DNA of 64,000 nt from Tetracladium setigerum (lineage: Eukaryota; Ascomycota; Leotiomycetes; Helotiales). This document shows, piece after piece, positions 42,331 to 54,438 of the stretch. The DNA is taken from assembly GCA_031472005.1 (NCBI GenBank), contig PZJY01000001.1:248001-312000 (forward strand). Direction: 5' to 3'. The position numbers and the translations under genes are program-made. The stretch's first letter is position 1. Each line of letters opens with the position of its first letter. The notes under the pieces are model-generated. The model was not told the DNA's origin and did no database searches. It saw only the letters and a list, made by a program, of their open reading frames with translations.

Positions 42331-45300
42331 TTACATCCCAGACATCTCAACGTCACTCAACAACTCATCCACTAACTCATCAGTCGCCTCCCTCTTCACC
42401 GCAGCGGGGGCTAGAAGCGTATCCTCCTCATCCTCTTCCTCCACCTCTGTCGTCTTCGACATCACTGTTACATCCCCTCCCTCCTCGTCTTCAGCACCCA
42501 AAACACTAGGTGTAACACTGCTCTTTCTTCCTACTCTCCCAGCGCTCTCTTTCTCTTTTTCCTTTGCTGCTTCCTTATCCAAGGCATTCACAATCTTGCC
42601 TAGCGAAACGTGAATCTTATATAGTGAGTTCTTTCCAGTGGCATCAAGGGTGAGCTTCTTATCATCTACGGCTTCGGAAATATCGGTGTAGACTTCACGG
42701 ATTAGGCTTGGTGTTGAGGCAGGGGAGATGTGGAGTTTTGCCAGGAGAGGGGCAAGCATTTTCTTTTCTTGTTCTAATCAATTTGTTAGCACTAAAATGG
42801 GAGTAGGGGTGGGAAGAGTAATTGGACATACGATTGCACCCAGCAGTCCACAACCTATTCAAAATATCTCTCGCAAACTCAAGATGCACATCACCATTGA
42901 CGTTCTTCGTTGATTCTAACGAGAGCTGATTACCAGGTACGTAGCATCGTCTTGGATCCGTCCAATCAATCAAGTGAGCACCCACGGTGGTCAAACTGAC
43001 CATCTCAGCCTCAGCCTCTGCATCTTCATCAAAGGTCTCTTGAACTTCAAAGAGTTTGCGAAGAACCTCGACGGATACGGAACGCACGCGATCCTGGTTT
43101 TCGGAGCGGCTGAAACTGTAGACAGGGAGGAAGTACGAGAGTGCTTGGCGCACTCCTTGATTTTGAACAGTGCTGGGATCAAAGTAGAGAAGAATAAGCG
43201 TTCGGAGGAGGTCGTCGATTGCCGGGGAGGTATCTGAGATGACGCGACCGAGGAGGAGTTTAGAAATTGCAACGGTAGCGGCCGATTGAACCTCTGGTGC
43301 TCTTGTTCCTGATTTCAAACCCTTCAGGAAGACCTTGGAAATAATTTCGGGGTGGCTATCCAAAAGTTTGGCTCCAAACTGACTGAGGATGTCAGTCAGA
43401 ATTTGAATTGCCGTAATCTGAAGCGCTGGATGTCCCTTGGTGAAGAAGTGGACGAAAAGAGGAATATTTTCTTCCGCAAGAGCGTTGTCAAGAAGAGAAC
43501 AGAGTCCCATGCAGAGCAGTCCACGCTCTCGGATAGGAGCTTCTTGAGAACGCACGGCCGGAACAACAAGATTGTTGAGCATGGCCACTAAATCAACGTT
43601 TTGCTGTAGCTGCCCTTCAATGTTTTCAAGCATGCATTGTACAATGTGCAGACACTTCATATTGACCATAATCTCACGAATCGCTTTCTCTTGATCATCC
43701 GCTGCTGACGCTGGTACCTTAGAAGGCTTGGATTTTGTTGGAGTCACATCCCCACTGACTTCGGATCGAGCAGAATGGAAACTCTCATCCTCGCCATCTT
43801 CGGCAGGTTCATCCATTATCGTGTCATGAACATCAGCGACAGCCTCAAGAACAACACTGCAGAACTCTCGCTCTCCAGCAGCATCTGATGCACAGATGCC
43901 TCGGAGGACCTCGACCGTAAGCTTTGTGACTTCTTCGGGTAGATCTGGGATCGAAAGAGATTGTCGAAGAAGAGCAAACATCTTCCTTCGTCCCACTTCA
44001 TCGGAGTAGTCGAGTGTGCCGGCGATATGTAGGAGTTGTTCAACGATGAATTCCTGTTCAACTGTATCTTCCTCCTCTTCGTCATCTGCATATTCTTGCA
44101 CTGCAACTCGTTTGATGGCTTCGACAAGAACCTCAATATAGCGCGAAAGATAAAATGCAAGCTTCGTGACTTCGGGCATCTTCTCCTCGATCAATGCCTC
44201 GAGTTTACCATTTCCTTCGTTCCTGCAGAAGTCATTGAAACTTCTGGCCATGAAAACAGACTCCGCACTTAAGGTATCCCAGAATGTATCATCGAACGTG
44301 ACTTCGTCTCGATAATCAGGGCGACCTTCCCAGAATCCCTTCATGGCTTCTAAGGCGACCCCGTTCTCTACACCAGAGTTGACAACATCGATACGTTCCA
44401 ATAATTCAAGTAATCCTTCAAAGTTGGGACCCTTTGGTTCCGCACTGGGTTCTTCACCTTCTTGTGGCTCAGCCTCGGCCGTCAGAGCACAATCTTCAAT
44501 CCAACGTTCGCGGAATAGCTTTCCAGCCGCCTTTCGGACATTCTCATCTCGATCCCGAAGTCCCCATCGAAGGAGCTTTTCTCTCATCGACAAAGAAAGA
44601 TGTCGGAAATCGCCAAGAGACGGTAATAACCTTGAGTACAATGCTCGACGGGTGGCTGCATCTTGATCTCTTGCCCGCTCGAGTAGGGAAGGCAGGGTAT
44701 TGGGTAGAATTGGTAAGTTGACCAAAAGTGATCTTCTGACGTCCGCACTCGGGTCATTTTGTAGAAGCTCCAAAAGTTTGTCCAATAATCCAGATGCAGA
44801 ATCTTCATCACTGTCGTCAGCGCCCTCCTCTGCCTCATTCCCAGCAAGGCGTCCGAGACCCAAAACAGCTTGCACCCTAACCATCGCCTCCTTGTCGTGA
44901 ATTCTCTTTAATAAGCCATGTCGCAGCAGCTGGAACAGATCATCATCAATCGCTTCTAACGAATTAATAACATGTGAAACCAACTGTGTCGAGCGATATC
45001 GTACAAACTTCTCCTTGGCCGTCAACAACGGCAGAATCGTATTCATGAGTTGTGAAGTAAGTCTCGTACTCGGCGTTTCCGTAAATAGTCCAGTTTCATC
45101 GGCATCCTCAGGCGCAAGTTCATTATCCTTCTCACTTGCATGTTTCAAGAACTGCCCAATAAACCTGATTGCACGCTCCCCACGCTCTCACTCTTCTTGA
45201 CCGGCATAACCCTCAATACACATCGCACAAACTCCTCAGTAAATTGCTGCTCATCGAAATCTTCCGCGCCTGTCGTCTTTCCTTTGCTGCTTGTAGGTTC

Positions 45301-45558
45301 ATAACAACACGCTTCCTGTATCTTGCGTAGATTAATGACAAGTTTGCGGTGACCAGCGGTATTACGTTGCGCATCGCGAAAGATGGAAGATATCTGAGTG
45401 CGCAGTTCATTGTCGGGTGACTCGCTGGGGATTTCAACGTAGGCAGAGGCGCGCGATGTTGTTGATGTGCGGCCATTGACTGTTTGGGCGGAAGATTTGC
45501 GCGAGGGAGCGGCCGTGGAGGTCCGCGTGGACCTGGGGGCAGCTACTTTAGCTGGCAT
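42331..45558 (-). CDS. Condensin complex subunit 3 (CAP-G/Ycg1/Cnd3), one-base deletion
   Basis: HEAT-repeat kleisin-binding subunit of condensin, needed for mitotic chromosome condensation in the nucleus. Exons 45558-42832 and 42773-42331 with an intron GTATGT..ATTAG. The N-terminus is basic and Ser/Thr-rich, then EFVRCVLRVMPVKKSESVG. At the plus-strand CCCC 45178-45181 the frame breaks; adding one C gives SVGERAIRFIGQFLKHASEK, the conserved reading, and the exons total 3171 nt (1056 aa), right for the family. HEAT repeats follow (LLTAKEKFVRYRSTQLVSHV, KEAMVRVQAVLGLGRLAGNE, SADVRRSLLVNLPI). The Cnd3 C-terminal domain has CLHIVQCMLENIEGQLQQN and APIRERGLLCMGLCSLL. The C-terminal tail is acidic (EEEDEEDTLL). 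Essential in fungi, so the break is surely artefactual. Confidence 0.93.
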
Positions 45559-45828
45559 GTTGACTATTTTTTGTGTTTAAAATATATGGCGTAGATGCAA
45601 ATCTTGGTCGACGTTATTGTCGGCGGCGTCGAAGTTCTGGTGTTGTGTCGAGATATAATTTCGAGTTTATGCTGTTGCCCAAGGAAGACGCGTTTGAAAA
45701 CATCCTCGTCCCGTTGACCCACCAACCGATTAGATAAGGAAAATCGACTGCAAGCAATGTTCCTTGCGACATCGGTAGAAAGCTACCAGCTCAATTCCAA
45801 CGTCTTTGTGCAACATTTCAGAGCAACG
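45559..45828. promoter_or_regulatory. Bidirectional promoter, condensin / cysteine synthase
   Basis: 270 bp between divergent start codons (or 198 bp to the earlier Met at 45757 of the cysteine synthase). No TATA box was identified. Confidence 0.5.
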
Positions 45829-47037
45829 ATGTTTCGCCGTGGAATCCGAACATTCGCGACCACGGCTCGTAGAGCTGTGGAATCAGCCGCCCAAGCAGAA
45901 GCTGCAAATCCGTATGGAATCGGCGTTTCCAAAGCGCAGGGGATTGCCAAAGGCCTCACTGCGGGTCAGTTCAAACCCCTCGTTATCAGCCAGACCAATT
46001 GATAGATATTTGATCGTTACTAATATGAATGACCTCTAGCAATTGGAAACACGCCGCTCATCCGTTTAAACCACATATCGGATGCTACCGGTTGTGAAGT
46101 GCTTGGGAAGGCAGAGTTTATGAATCCTGGTGGCTCGATCAAAGATAGAGCTGCCCTCTATGTCGTTCAAGATGCCGAAGAGAAAGGTCTTCTCCTCCCC
46201 GGCGGAACCGTAGTCGAAGGTACAGCCGGCAACACCGGTATTGGACTCGCTCATGTCTGTCGTTCCAAAGGCTACAAGCTAGTCATCTACATGCCCAACA
46301 CGCAATCGCAAGGCAAAATCGACTTGCTCCGTCTACTCGGTGCCGAGGTATACCCAGTCCCTGCGGTAGCCTTTGACAATCCAGAGAATTACAACCATCA
46401 GGCGAAGCGACATGCCGAGAGGTTAGAGAATGCGGTCTGGACAAATCAATTTGACAACATTGCGAACAGACGGGCGCACATTGAGACAACTGGACCGGAG
46501 ATCTGGGCGCAGACTAAGGGGAAGGTGGATGCTTTTACATGTGCGACTGGGACAGGAGGAACGTTGGCGGGGACGACGAGGTACTTGAAGATGGTTTCAG
46601 AGGGGAAGGTCAAGTGCTATCTAGCGGATCCACCAGGAAGTGTGTTGCACTCATATATTCAATCTGGAGGAGAGTTGATCGAGCGATCTGGATCAAGTAT
46701 TACGGAAGGAATTGGGCAGGGCCGAGTTACGGATAATTTGCAACCGGATCTGGAACTGTTGGATGGCTCCATGACTATCAGTGATGAGAAAAGTATCGAG
46801 ATGGTTTACCGATGCTTGGACGAAGAAGGATTGTATCTGGGGGCGAGCTCCTGCTTGAACGTGGCAGCTGCCAAGGAGGTGGCCGTGAAACTCGGCAAAG
46901 GACACACAGTGGTGACTGTTCTGTGTGACGGTGCCTACAGATATGCGGATAGGTTGTTCTCGAAGAAGTGGTTGGGAGAAAAGAAGTTACTAGGGGCCAT
47001 TCCCAAGCACTTGGAAAAGTACATTGTACTTCCTTGA
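45829..47037 (+). CDS. Mitochondrial cysteine synthase-like PLP enzyme
   Basis: A fold-type II pyridoxal-phosphate enzyme of the cysteine synthase (O-acetylserine sulfhydrylase) family. Exons 45829-45964 and 46040-47037 (intron GTCAGT..CCTCTAG) give 377 aa. The start MFRRGIRTFATTARRAVESA is a clear mitochondrial presequence. An upstream Met at 45757 would add 24 residues before it and is less likely. Catalytic motifs: AIGNTPLIRLNHISD, FMNPGGSIKDRAALY with the PLP lysine, VEGTAGNTGIGLAHVC, CATGTGGTLAGTTRYLK and EGIGQGRVTDNL. The C-terminal region SIEMVYRCLDEEGLYLGASS and VVTVLCDGAYRYADRLFS is the family ending. No breaks are seen. The role is sulfur assimilation or sulfide detoxification in mitochondria; which one is not resolvable here. 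Confidence 0.92.
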
Positions 47038-47092
47038 TTGAGTATTCTACATAATCTTATTACACAATCTCTATAATACACTCTCTATCCTA

Positions 47093-48260
47093 TCATGATT
47101 CCTCAAACAGAGTTTTGTACATTGTTATCGAATAAGGCGTTTTTCCTGATGCCAGTTGAACCCCACGGATTTCCTTGAGGGCACTGTCAACTTCTTTCTG
47201 TAGGGCTTTCGATGCCGTGTTCAATTTCTTCGAAACTTCCGACGCTGGGTCCAAGATCGTCAAGGCATTCTTCATGCCATAGAGTGCGGGAAGAGCACTC
47301 GTAACCCACAAATTCTGCTTTTCTGGATTTGCCGCTTTACCAAAGTCCAGAGGTGTCAAGGACAATCGTTGAGCATACTTGGCAACCTTTCCGTCAACAT
47401 CCTTGCCATCCAAATGCTTCGATACTCGCGCAAACGCCAGTTCCAGTAAAATACCAACTGAGCGAGCGTCCAATCTTGGATCAACTGATCCCTCCTTTAC
47501 CCCCTGCTTCCCGATATGCTTTTCCGATTCCATCAATTCAAAGATTTGCTCCGACCAGCTGAGAGCTTTCTTGGTTATCTCTGAGTCGAAATTGGAATCG
47601 ATTGCCATGGATTGGAATGAATCTAACGTTTCTCGGACAACGGTAGCGTCATTGAGACGGTACCCAGTGGCGTTAACTTGTCTTGCACTATCGAGGAGAA
47701 CATCTTGCCTCCCTGCTTTTCTTGCAATTTTGATCATCATGGTGAGAACCTCGCTTGTTTCTCCGGCTCGCCCATGCCACAGTCCTTCCAACAGACGCGG
47801 CGCGTTAGCCCAATCTTCCTTTGTCTTCATAAGACTCAGTGCCTTATAGAAACTTGGTCGTAATTTTGGGAGGTCCTTTATTCTGTCGATCGGCTGAAGC
47901 ACGAAGTCTTCGCCACTCAGTGTGGCGGTAATAGGGTCGCTGAGAAGGGATTTGTGATGCCTCTGCTTGTAGATGAGATCTCTTTGTTCCTGGCTAAGGT
48001 GTGAAGGCATGATAACTTTGATGCGGAGATTGTCGAGGAGGGTCTCGAGTTCGGGGGAGGAAAGGTTCTCAAATTTAGGTACAGCGCCTGCAACGGTCAG
48101 ATCATTGTGTTTGGCTTAGAGCAATTGTCGGAGACGTACCATATCTTAATTTCTGTGAACTCTGTGTGAAGTTTCTTCGGAGAATTGGCGAGTTCGTGCA
48201 AGTAGCTCTGAATGAAGGGGCGCCGAGTTGGGCGAATGCCCGCGAGGCTTTGAGACTCAT
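47093..48260 (-). CDS. Conserved mitochondrial protein of unknown function
   Basis: Not assigned to a named family. Exons 48260-48140 and 48087-47093 with a 52-nt intron (GTACGT..TTGCAG) give 371 aa. The frame of exon 1 was fixed by intron phase: it starts MSLKASRAFAQLGAPSFRAT and continues ILRRNFTQSSQKLRYGA, an Arg/Ser-rich, acid-free mitochondrial presequence. The competing frame with Met at 48309 hits a stop after splicing. The body is alpha-helical: LSSPELETLLDNLRIKVIM, PIDRIKDLPKLRPSFYKAL, PRLLEGLWHGRAGE and TMMIKIARKAGRQDVLL, resembling a helical-repeat (TPR/PPR-like) protein. The gene is divergently paired with the mitoribosomal bL19m gene, which fits a mitochondrial job, possibly translation or RNA metabolism (inference). 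Confidence 0.75.
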
Positions 48261-48576
48261 TTTGGACGCTACCTTGCCTTTGGCCTTTAGATCCAGAAGA
48301 TGATGCCAACAGCCTTTTCCCGAGTTGTTATTGATATGAAATTTCTAGATCGCAGATGAATTGATACCCAATGGCTGTCGCTGTTGTAGTTCGAGGTCAA
48401 TTGTGTTGTATAATGTTCAGGTCGAGTTGCTGGAGCTTTCAAAAAAGTCAGGCGAGGCCAGGGGAAGGAAGTGCGTGTAGCCAATCAGAGCGGCGCCCAT
48501 AATTTTCGAGGTCGAGATTCATCTTGAGCCTCAACCTCAAGTTTCTGTACTCCCTTCCAACCACAAACAACACAAA
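48261..48576. promoter_or_regulatory. Bidirectional promoter of two mitochondrial genes
   Basis: 316 bp separate the start codons of a mitochondrial protein (minus) and mitoribosomal bL19m (plus). The arrangement would allow shared regulation. No defined operator was recognised. Confidence 0.5.
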
Positions 48577-49307
48577 ATGGCCGCCCCAACAGCACCCACC
48601 TTACGGCCACTGAGCTGCTGGAAGTCGATATTGAGACACACCAGGCAATTTAAGGCCACGAGGAGGACATTAACGACCTACCGCCAGGCCAAACCTACCC
48701 CAGCAGCCCGTCCATCAGGCGAGCCTCTTCCTCATGGTATGCCACATCCCCTACCACGCGATGTCATCAATTGCTTTTACTTCTAACTATACAACAATAT
48801 ACTAACAGCATCAATTGTACAGTCAATCGCCATATCAAAGCCATCGCCCCTCCTCCCTCTCTCGCCAGAAAATTCGCCGAACCCGTCAAAGACTTCACAG
48901 CTAGCCAAATCGCCCTCCTGGACCCCGTCGGCGCCCGTACAAAGCTTTTCTCCAAAGCCAATCCTGATGCTGCCAAAGTAGGTGATATTCTACTTGTGCG
49001 GCTCAAGACCGGCGACCCATTTGCTGGCGTCTGCATCAACATCCGACGACAAGGAGTCGATACCGCGATTTTGCTGAGGAGCGCCCTGACCAGAGTCGGT
49101 GTGGAGATGTGGTATAAGATTTATAGTCCGAATGTGGAGGGAGTCGAGGTTGTGAAGAGGAAAGAGAAGAGGGCGAGAAGAGCGAGATTAACGTACATGA
49201 GGAAGCCGAAACACGATATGGGGAGCGTGCAAAAGATTGTCACACAGTACCAGAAGGGCAGGGGTGGTTCGAGGTCGGCAGGCAAGGGGAAGAAGGGGAA
49301 GAAGTAG
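48577..49307 (+). CDS. img1: Mitochondrial large-subunit ribosomal protein bL19m
   Basis: A structural protein of the mitochondrial 54S subunit, orthologous to bacterial L19 and yeast Img1. Exons 48577-48736 and 48823-49307 (intron GTATGC, branch ACTAAC, acceptor GTACAG) give 214 aa. The Arg-rich, acid-poor N-terminus (SILRHTRQFKATRRTLTTYR) is a presequence. The L19 core follows: AKVGDILLVRLKTGDPFAGV, CINIRRQGVDTAILLRSAL and EMWYKIYSPNVEGVEVVKR. The C-terminus is strongly basic (KRARRARLTYMRKPKHD, then a Gly/Lys-rich tail ending GKKGKK). The length agrees with fungal orthologues. No breaks are seen. Confidence 0.92.
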
Positions 49308-51868
49308 ATTTGTTGTTCAAAATCTTGGGGATAGAGAAGTGTGACACCAGATGTATTATATGTGAGAATATAAGGGATATGATAGAAGAAGGATGTAAGC
49401 TTCAAAACCTGTATCAATGGAATTCTTCGAAATCACTTGCAAGCGCAAGAACTTTTTCTTCTTTCCTATTGGCATTTCTCTGGTCAGGGTTTGCGAACGC
49501 CTAAGTTCAGTTGGTTTGCGATGCCTTGTTCTGTCTCTTTTTACGGTTGAGTTTTGTGTTCGCTCATATAGTTCTGCCATATTGTGGAGAATAATTGTCA
49601 CTTATCTCTGTGCTCAAATTATTACCCTTGTTTTCCTGGGATGAGAGACGATGAGCAAAATGTAGCTTAAGCGAGGATACAAGTGCCACTCTGAACAGCG
49701 GAATTCAATTTGAAAGATGTGGAAAGCAAGACTCGTCACTCTTCCGAAAGGCTGACTCACGATGTCAAAGAGGCCGGGATATAGATCGCGCTCTCGGTTT
49801 AATTTACGGACAGAAAGCAGAGGCGCGTGAGCTCAAGTAGTCTGTAGAATCATCTCCGACGACATGCTTGCTTTTGACAGATCTAACTTCGCTCCCACAG
49901 TCTTTTCCATTTCCCTCGCGCGCTTCTCTTTTCTTACATGTCAAAACCGTGTAATAATTATTGTAGCCGATTCACTTCTCCAGCACCAGTCAGATCTACA
50001 ATACCTCAATCATTCTCGTCCATTGTCTAGTCAATCATCATAATACCGCTCTATCACTTCCCCTCCAATACTGCTACACACCGACTACAACATGCTCAAA
50101 AGCCTTCCCACGATACCGAATAGAATTCAAAGATTTCTAGCTCCACATACATACCTGTCCACGTAACAAGATTCTTGAAATAAAGTTGCAAAAGAAGAAT
50201 GCAAGGAACATTGGCAGGAGTCAACCCCGCATTGCTCGCGCCACCAAATCGCAAGATAGTGGCGAACAAGGTAAGTCTGTCCTGCTACCAAGTCACAATC
50301 ATGCTAGCGCTTAAGCCTTTTCTTTGGGGGTTGCGTAACTGGCAGACGGACGGGATTGCTCCTTTTCGAGACAGAGAAAGGTCTTCCAGGTGCTTTGGGT
50401 TACTGATAAATTACGTCGAAGTAGGGGTGGAAGGCCGGTTTTTCATACTTGATTGACTATGGAGACTGGATGACATTGACGCTTTTGAATATCCGATGGC
50501 ATTCTGGGCTCTGTCGAGCTTCACAATTGGCTGCTCGGGTTCAAATGTCGTCTTCATCTTTATACTCCAATGCTGTTTTCTAGCTCAAGCTTTGCAGTAT
50601 ACCGCTACCCAATTTCTCATTGTGATGTAAGAATTTTGGGGAAAGCTACTCCTCACAGAATCATTTTTCCTTTAGGGAAGGCTCCTCGAAGCTTGGGAAA
50701 GAATTGGGCAACTCCGTCAAATTGCAAGAACTTCCAGCGTGGAAGCGGATCGAAGATCCGTTCACCACCTTTCTTGCACTTATTCCTGATACCTTCAATC
50801 AGATATTTCAACAACCCAGAAAGGATTTTTACGTGGCGCTATTGGTTTGGTTACGATGATATTATTCTGGAGGCTTGGAGAAGCAGGACAGACAAATCAT
50901 ATCGCTGGAAGAAAAGAAGCACGCGTGGATAGGCACAGTTCTAGACCGAGAGATTCAAAGTCAAAGCCGTAAGGCTAACCCCCTTTTCAACATTGTTAGC
51001 GAGAAAATCCCGCATTTCCATCGTGTGTTTGCATTCCAAGATATTCATAACAAATCAAGTGTAGTTCCACCGACGGCGAAGTCCTCGCCCTGTAGTCCAA
51101 GCTACGCGATAAATCCGAATATTTACATGACCAAGCTTTTGGCCGCTCGCTAGAACCCTCGAAGGTTGGTGATCAGAGACGCCACAGCTGAAAATCGTGG
51201 AGAGGTAATTCGCCTGCTTGATCATGATCCAGCGCCAATGAAAGCTTATTCGACGGAGGTCTTGCGCCGGACGTTTTTGTGTCTTTCTTTTCATGTTCTG
51301 TTTGTTTCCAAAACCCTTTGCGCTTTCGGTGAAAGTTGATGGTTCTTTCATTCAACGTTTCTTTGGGTGAGAAGGTTAATCAACCCTTTGCAACCACGAA
51401 GATGCAGAGCGAAAGAGAAAATATCTCACCTTGTCTTTCCCCGCATTCCGAGAAGTCTTTCTCGATCCAGAAGTATTACATAAATTGACTTCCCGTCCCG
51501 TGTCAAATCGCCAAGGGCTCTGGCCAAAGAGCAATCTTCACAATCTTCCAGTAGTCGAATCCAAGAATGCGGTCTGTACATGCGTGTATCTGTTTGCGGC
51601 TGAACCTGTACCTCCGATGCAAACAACGTTTTCTGTTGGCCATGTTGGCATTCCATCAGTGGCTATTGACGGAACGTAAAAACGAATGCGACTGATTGGT
51701 TTGGGTGAAGAAAGACCAGAGATTTTGGCGAAATGAGAAAAAGCCACCTCACAATGTGTTTGTGTATAAGAGGAGGGAAAGAATCTTCCTCCAAAGGGAA
51801 TCTTTCCTTGGCAGTACCAACTCTGTTGTTCATCAGACATTCGTTCAATTGAGAGCAATAAGATCACA
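49308..51868. other. Intergenic region, 2.6 kb, with one possible orphan exon
   Basis: No gene can be supported in full. At 50199 an ATG opens MQGTLAGVNPALLAPPNRKI and then NK before a good donor GTAAGT at 50271, like a first exon. A hydrophobic frame (FWALSSFTIGCSGSNVVFIF, about 50500-50560) lies further on, but no continuous gene could be assembled. An eroded membrane-protein gene is possible. The final 200 bases before 51869 are the presumed promoter of the beta-helix gene. Confidence 0.4.
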
Positions 51869-53224
51869 ATGGCGCGCCTAAACTTCCTCTTCCTATTCCT
51901 CGCTACCCTCTTCCTCGCAAGCCCCATCGCTGCAAACTCTCGCACCATCACGGTCAAGAGCTACCAGTCCATTCAAAAGGCAATCAACAGAGCACAATGT
52001 GGCGACAAAATCATTGTGGAAAAGGGAACTTATAAGGAACAGCTCCTCATCACGAAAGATGACGTTACTTTGATTGGTCGACCTGGTGCAACAATCATAC
52101 CACCAGATAAGCTGGACACAAAGAGTCCTTGCTATGGACTTGCCGGGAATGTATCCACGGGCTTTGGAGTTACACAGGTGCGTGCTTATCCTCTCCGTTT
52201 CTTGGTGTTCTGAAATTAGAATTAATGAGGATATGACAGGAACTGAACTCCGCTGGAATCTGCATCTTTGGAAAAGTTACCTTAAAGGATTTTGTAAGCG
52301 AACACAGGAAAATCGATACCGTAACACGACGTGTCAAGAAACCATCAGTCTCTGGCTTCACGGGTACGTTCTCAATTACCTCCTTTACATTTCATTCTGA
52401 TGAAGTAAACACTACTGATCCTCAACCCCAGTCAACGGCTTCAACGGCATAAACATCGCCGTCGTCGGAGCCGAGGGCGCCCGAATCTCCAATAACCACC
52501 TGACCGACGGACTTTCCTACGGCTTCATAACCATTGGCTCTAAGAACACACGCGCCGAAAAGAACGTTGTGGATTCTACTCCCGGAAAGCCAACATTCAT
52601 TGCTATCTGCATGGACGACAAATCCGATGTTCAAATCTGGAGCAATGAGGTCAGCGGATACTTCATCGGTTTGTGCGTGCAAACCAGCGGCGCAGACGTG
52701 AAGAACAACGTCGTCAGTCACACTTGCTTGGGTATCTCTGTCGATCCGAACATCGTTGGTGCTAAAGTGACGGGCAATCATGTCTCAAACACGGCCCCGA
52801 TTTGTGGAAGTCTCGGATTCCCAGCCAGTTTCGGGATTATCATCAGTGGTTCCATTAATTCGAAGGTCTCGTCCAATGTGATTGAAAATATTAAGGATGA
52901 TAATGCTACGAATATTGCTGTCGGAGTAAGTCTGAACGCAACCGCTTTTTGGTTACCTGGGAAAAGGTGTTGACTGATGATGAATAGATTGGAATATATG
53001 ATGACACGCTCACGGGAACGACCATAATTGCGAAGGGCAATGTCGTCAAGAATAATCTCTTCAAGGGTAATGAATTGGATATCCAGAACGTTGCTAGTGG
53101 CCCAGGAAATGTGGCAATCAATGTAAGTCAACAGTGGAAGACAGTTGATTGAGTATGTACTGATTTCATGGCGAAATAGAACAAGTGCGATTCTTCTTTC
53201 CCACCTGGAGCTTGCACCAATTAA
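51869..53224 (+). CDS. Secreted right-handed parallel beta-helix protein
   Basis: A secreted protein with the right-handed parallel beta-helix (pectin-lyase-like) fold; no specific activity is assigned. Exons 51869-52177, 52240-52363, 52432-52925, 52988-53122 and 53180-53224 give 368 aa with clean phases. The signal peptide is MARLNFLFLFLATLFLASPI. The repeat region opens TITVKSYQSIQKAINRAQCG and DKIIVEKGTYKEQLLI, typical of the first rungs, then has rungs such as GARISNNHLTDGLSYGFITI, VQIWSNEVSGYFIGLCV, VKNNVVSHTCLGISV and AKVTGNHVSNTAPICG. It ends with the Cys-containing NKCDSSFPPGACTN. Candidate activities are a polysaccharide lyase or epimerase, or carbohydrate binding. No catalytic motif of PL1 or GH28 is visible. 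Confidence 0.85.
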
Positions 53225-54438
53225 GAGACTGTAATAATGGACGAAAGTCCAGAACTCGATCTTGTACGACACGAAGGAGCTAATTACGCCTCTATTGGAA
53301 TGTATTTTGAACGGAAGCAAATTGGCGGGTGTGGTATTTACCTGATTTTGATATCTTATGTCAACTGTAGCATAATAATGAAAATTCAACGAGTCAATAT
53401 TGACATCAAAGGGTTTTGATACATTTCCAAAAGGGGGTCTTGCTTCCTACTATAATTACCAACGGGTTCAAGCCAAACTCCATAACGCCAAGAGCAATTC
53501 GCTTATTTTCAAGCGGCATCTGCGTTCTAAACTTGAAAGGCGGTCACTGTGGTAAGCCTGCTCTGAAATCATCCTTGAGTTGTGCCTGGGCGATCATTGG
53601 CCTCCGCCTGATCTTTCCCACCTTCCATCAAATCATCAAACAAAGATATTCCTCTCAACTCCGATAAAACACCTCCTCTTTCTCCGGTTTCCCGCTTCAA
53701 ACAATTCATGGCTTTTGATAAGTGCACCGAACTGAAAGTCGTCATCTTGTGATGGACTTGTGGGTAGTTGCTGTCGGCTGATCGGAAAGTAACAGCATTT
53801 AGAATTTATATAAGAAGTTTGCCGCTTTATGTTTGTAAGGCTTGGGGCTGATCGGATAGAAACAGTTTTGAGCATGTAGTCTTATGTGGGAAATTTGCCG
53901 CTTTGCGTTTGCAACGCTTAAAGATCACCTAGGAAGTTCTAAATTGACAGATGACTTGCGGAGCGTAGAATGGGTATATCAGGGTGGCAGTCTGTGCAGA
54001 TTACTGGGGCTCAATGACAGAAATTTCTTGGTTTCCCGTTGGCTCCGTCCATGTATGCGCCTTCCCGTACCCCCGATCGATAAATGCTGGATGTTAGAAC
54101 TAAATGTGACGTACCCGAATTCAAACGGCACAGAGCCTGAGTCATAATGGTGGGAGTTCGAAAATGAATGCGTAAACAAAACTAATGATTCTGATTGGGG
54201 AACTGTTCAGATCTAAATGAGTTGGAGAACCTGTGATATTTCTGCTTCCCAGAAAGCTGGTATTATGTCACACACAATTCTTGGGCTGGCTCTCTTAATT
54301 TCATGCCGTTCTGCATGTTAAAACCACTTCATGTCAACATTTTATTTTTCTTTACCAACTTCCCATCTGGTCCTGACATTAGTCCATCCGCCGCATCCGG
54401 TGTTAAACAACTTGGAAGAACGAAGCTAGTTTGAGAAA
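53225..54438. other. Intergenic region, 1.2 kb
   Basis: No supportable gene. The last 200 bases are the presumed promoter of the BTB gene. A near-repeat (GGCTGATCGGA.AG.AACAG at 53776 and 53847, each followed by TTTGCCGCTTT.. at 53818 and 53889) suggests a small 70-bp tandem duplication. Confidence 0.5.
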
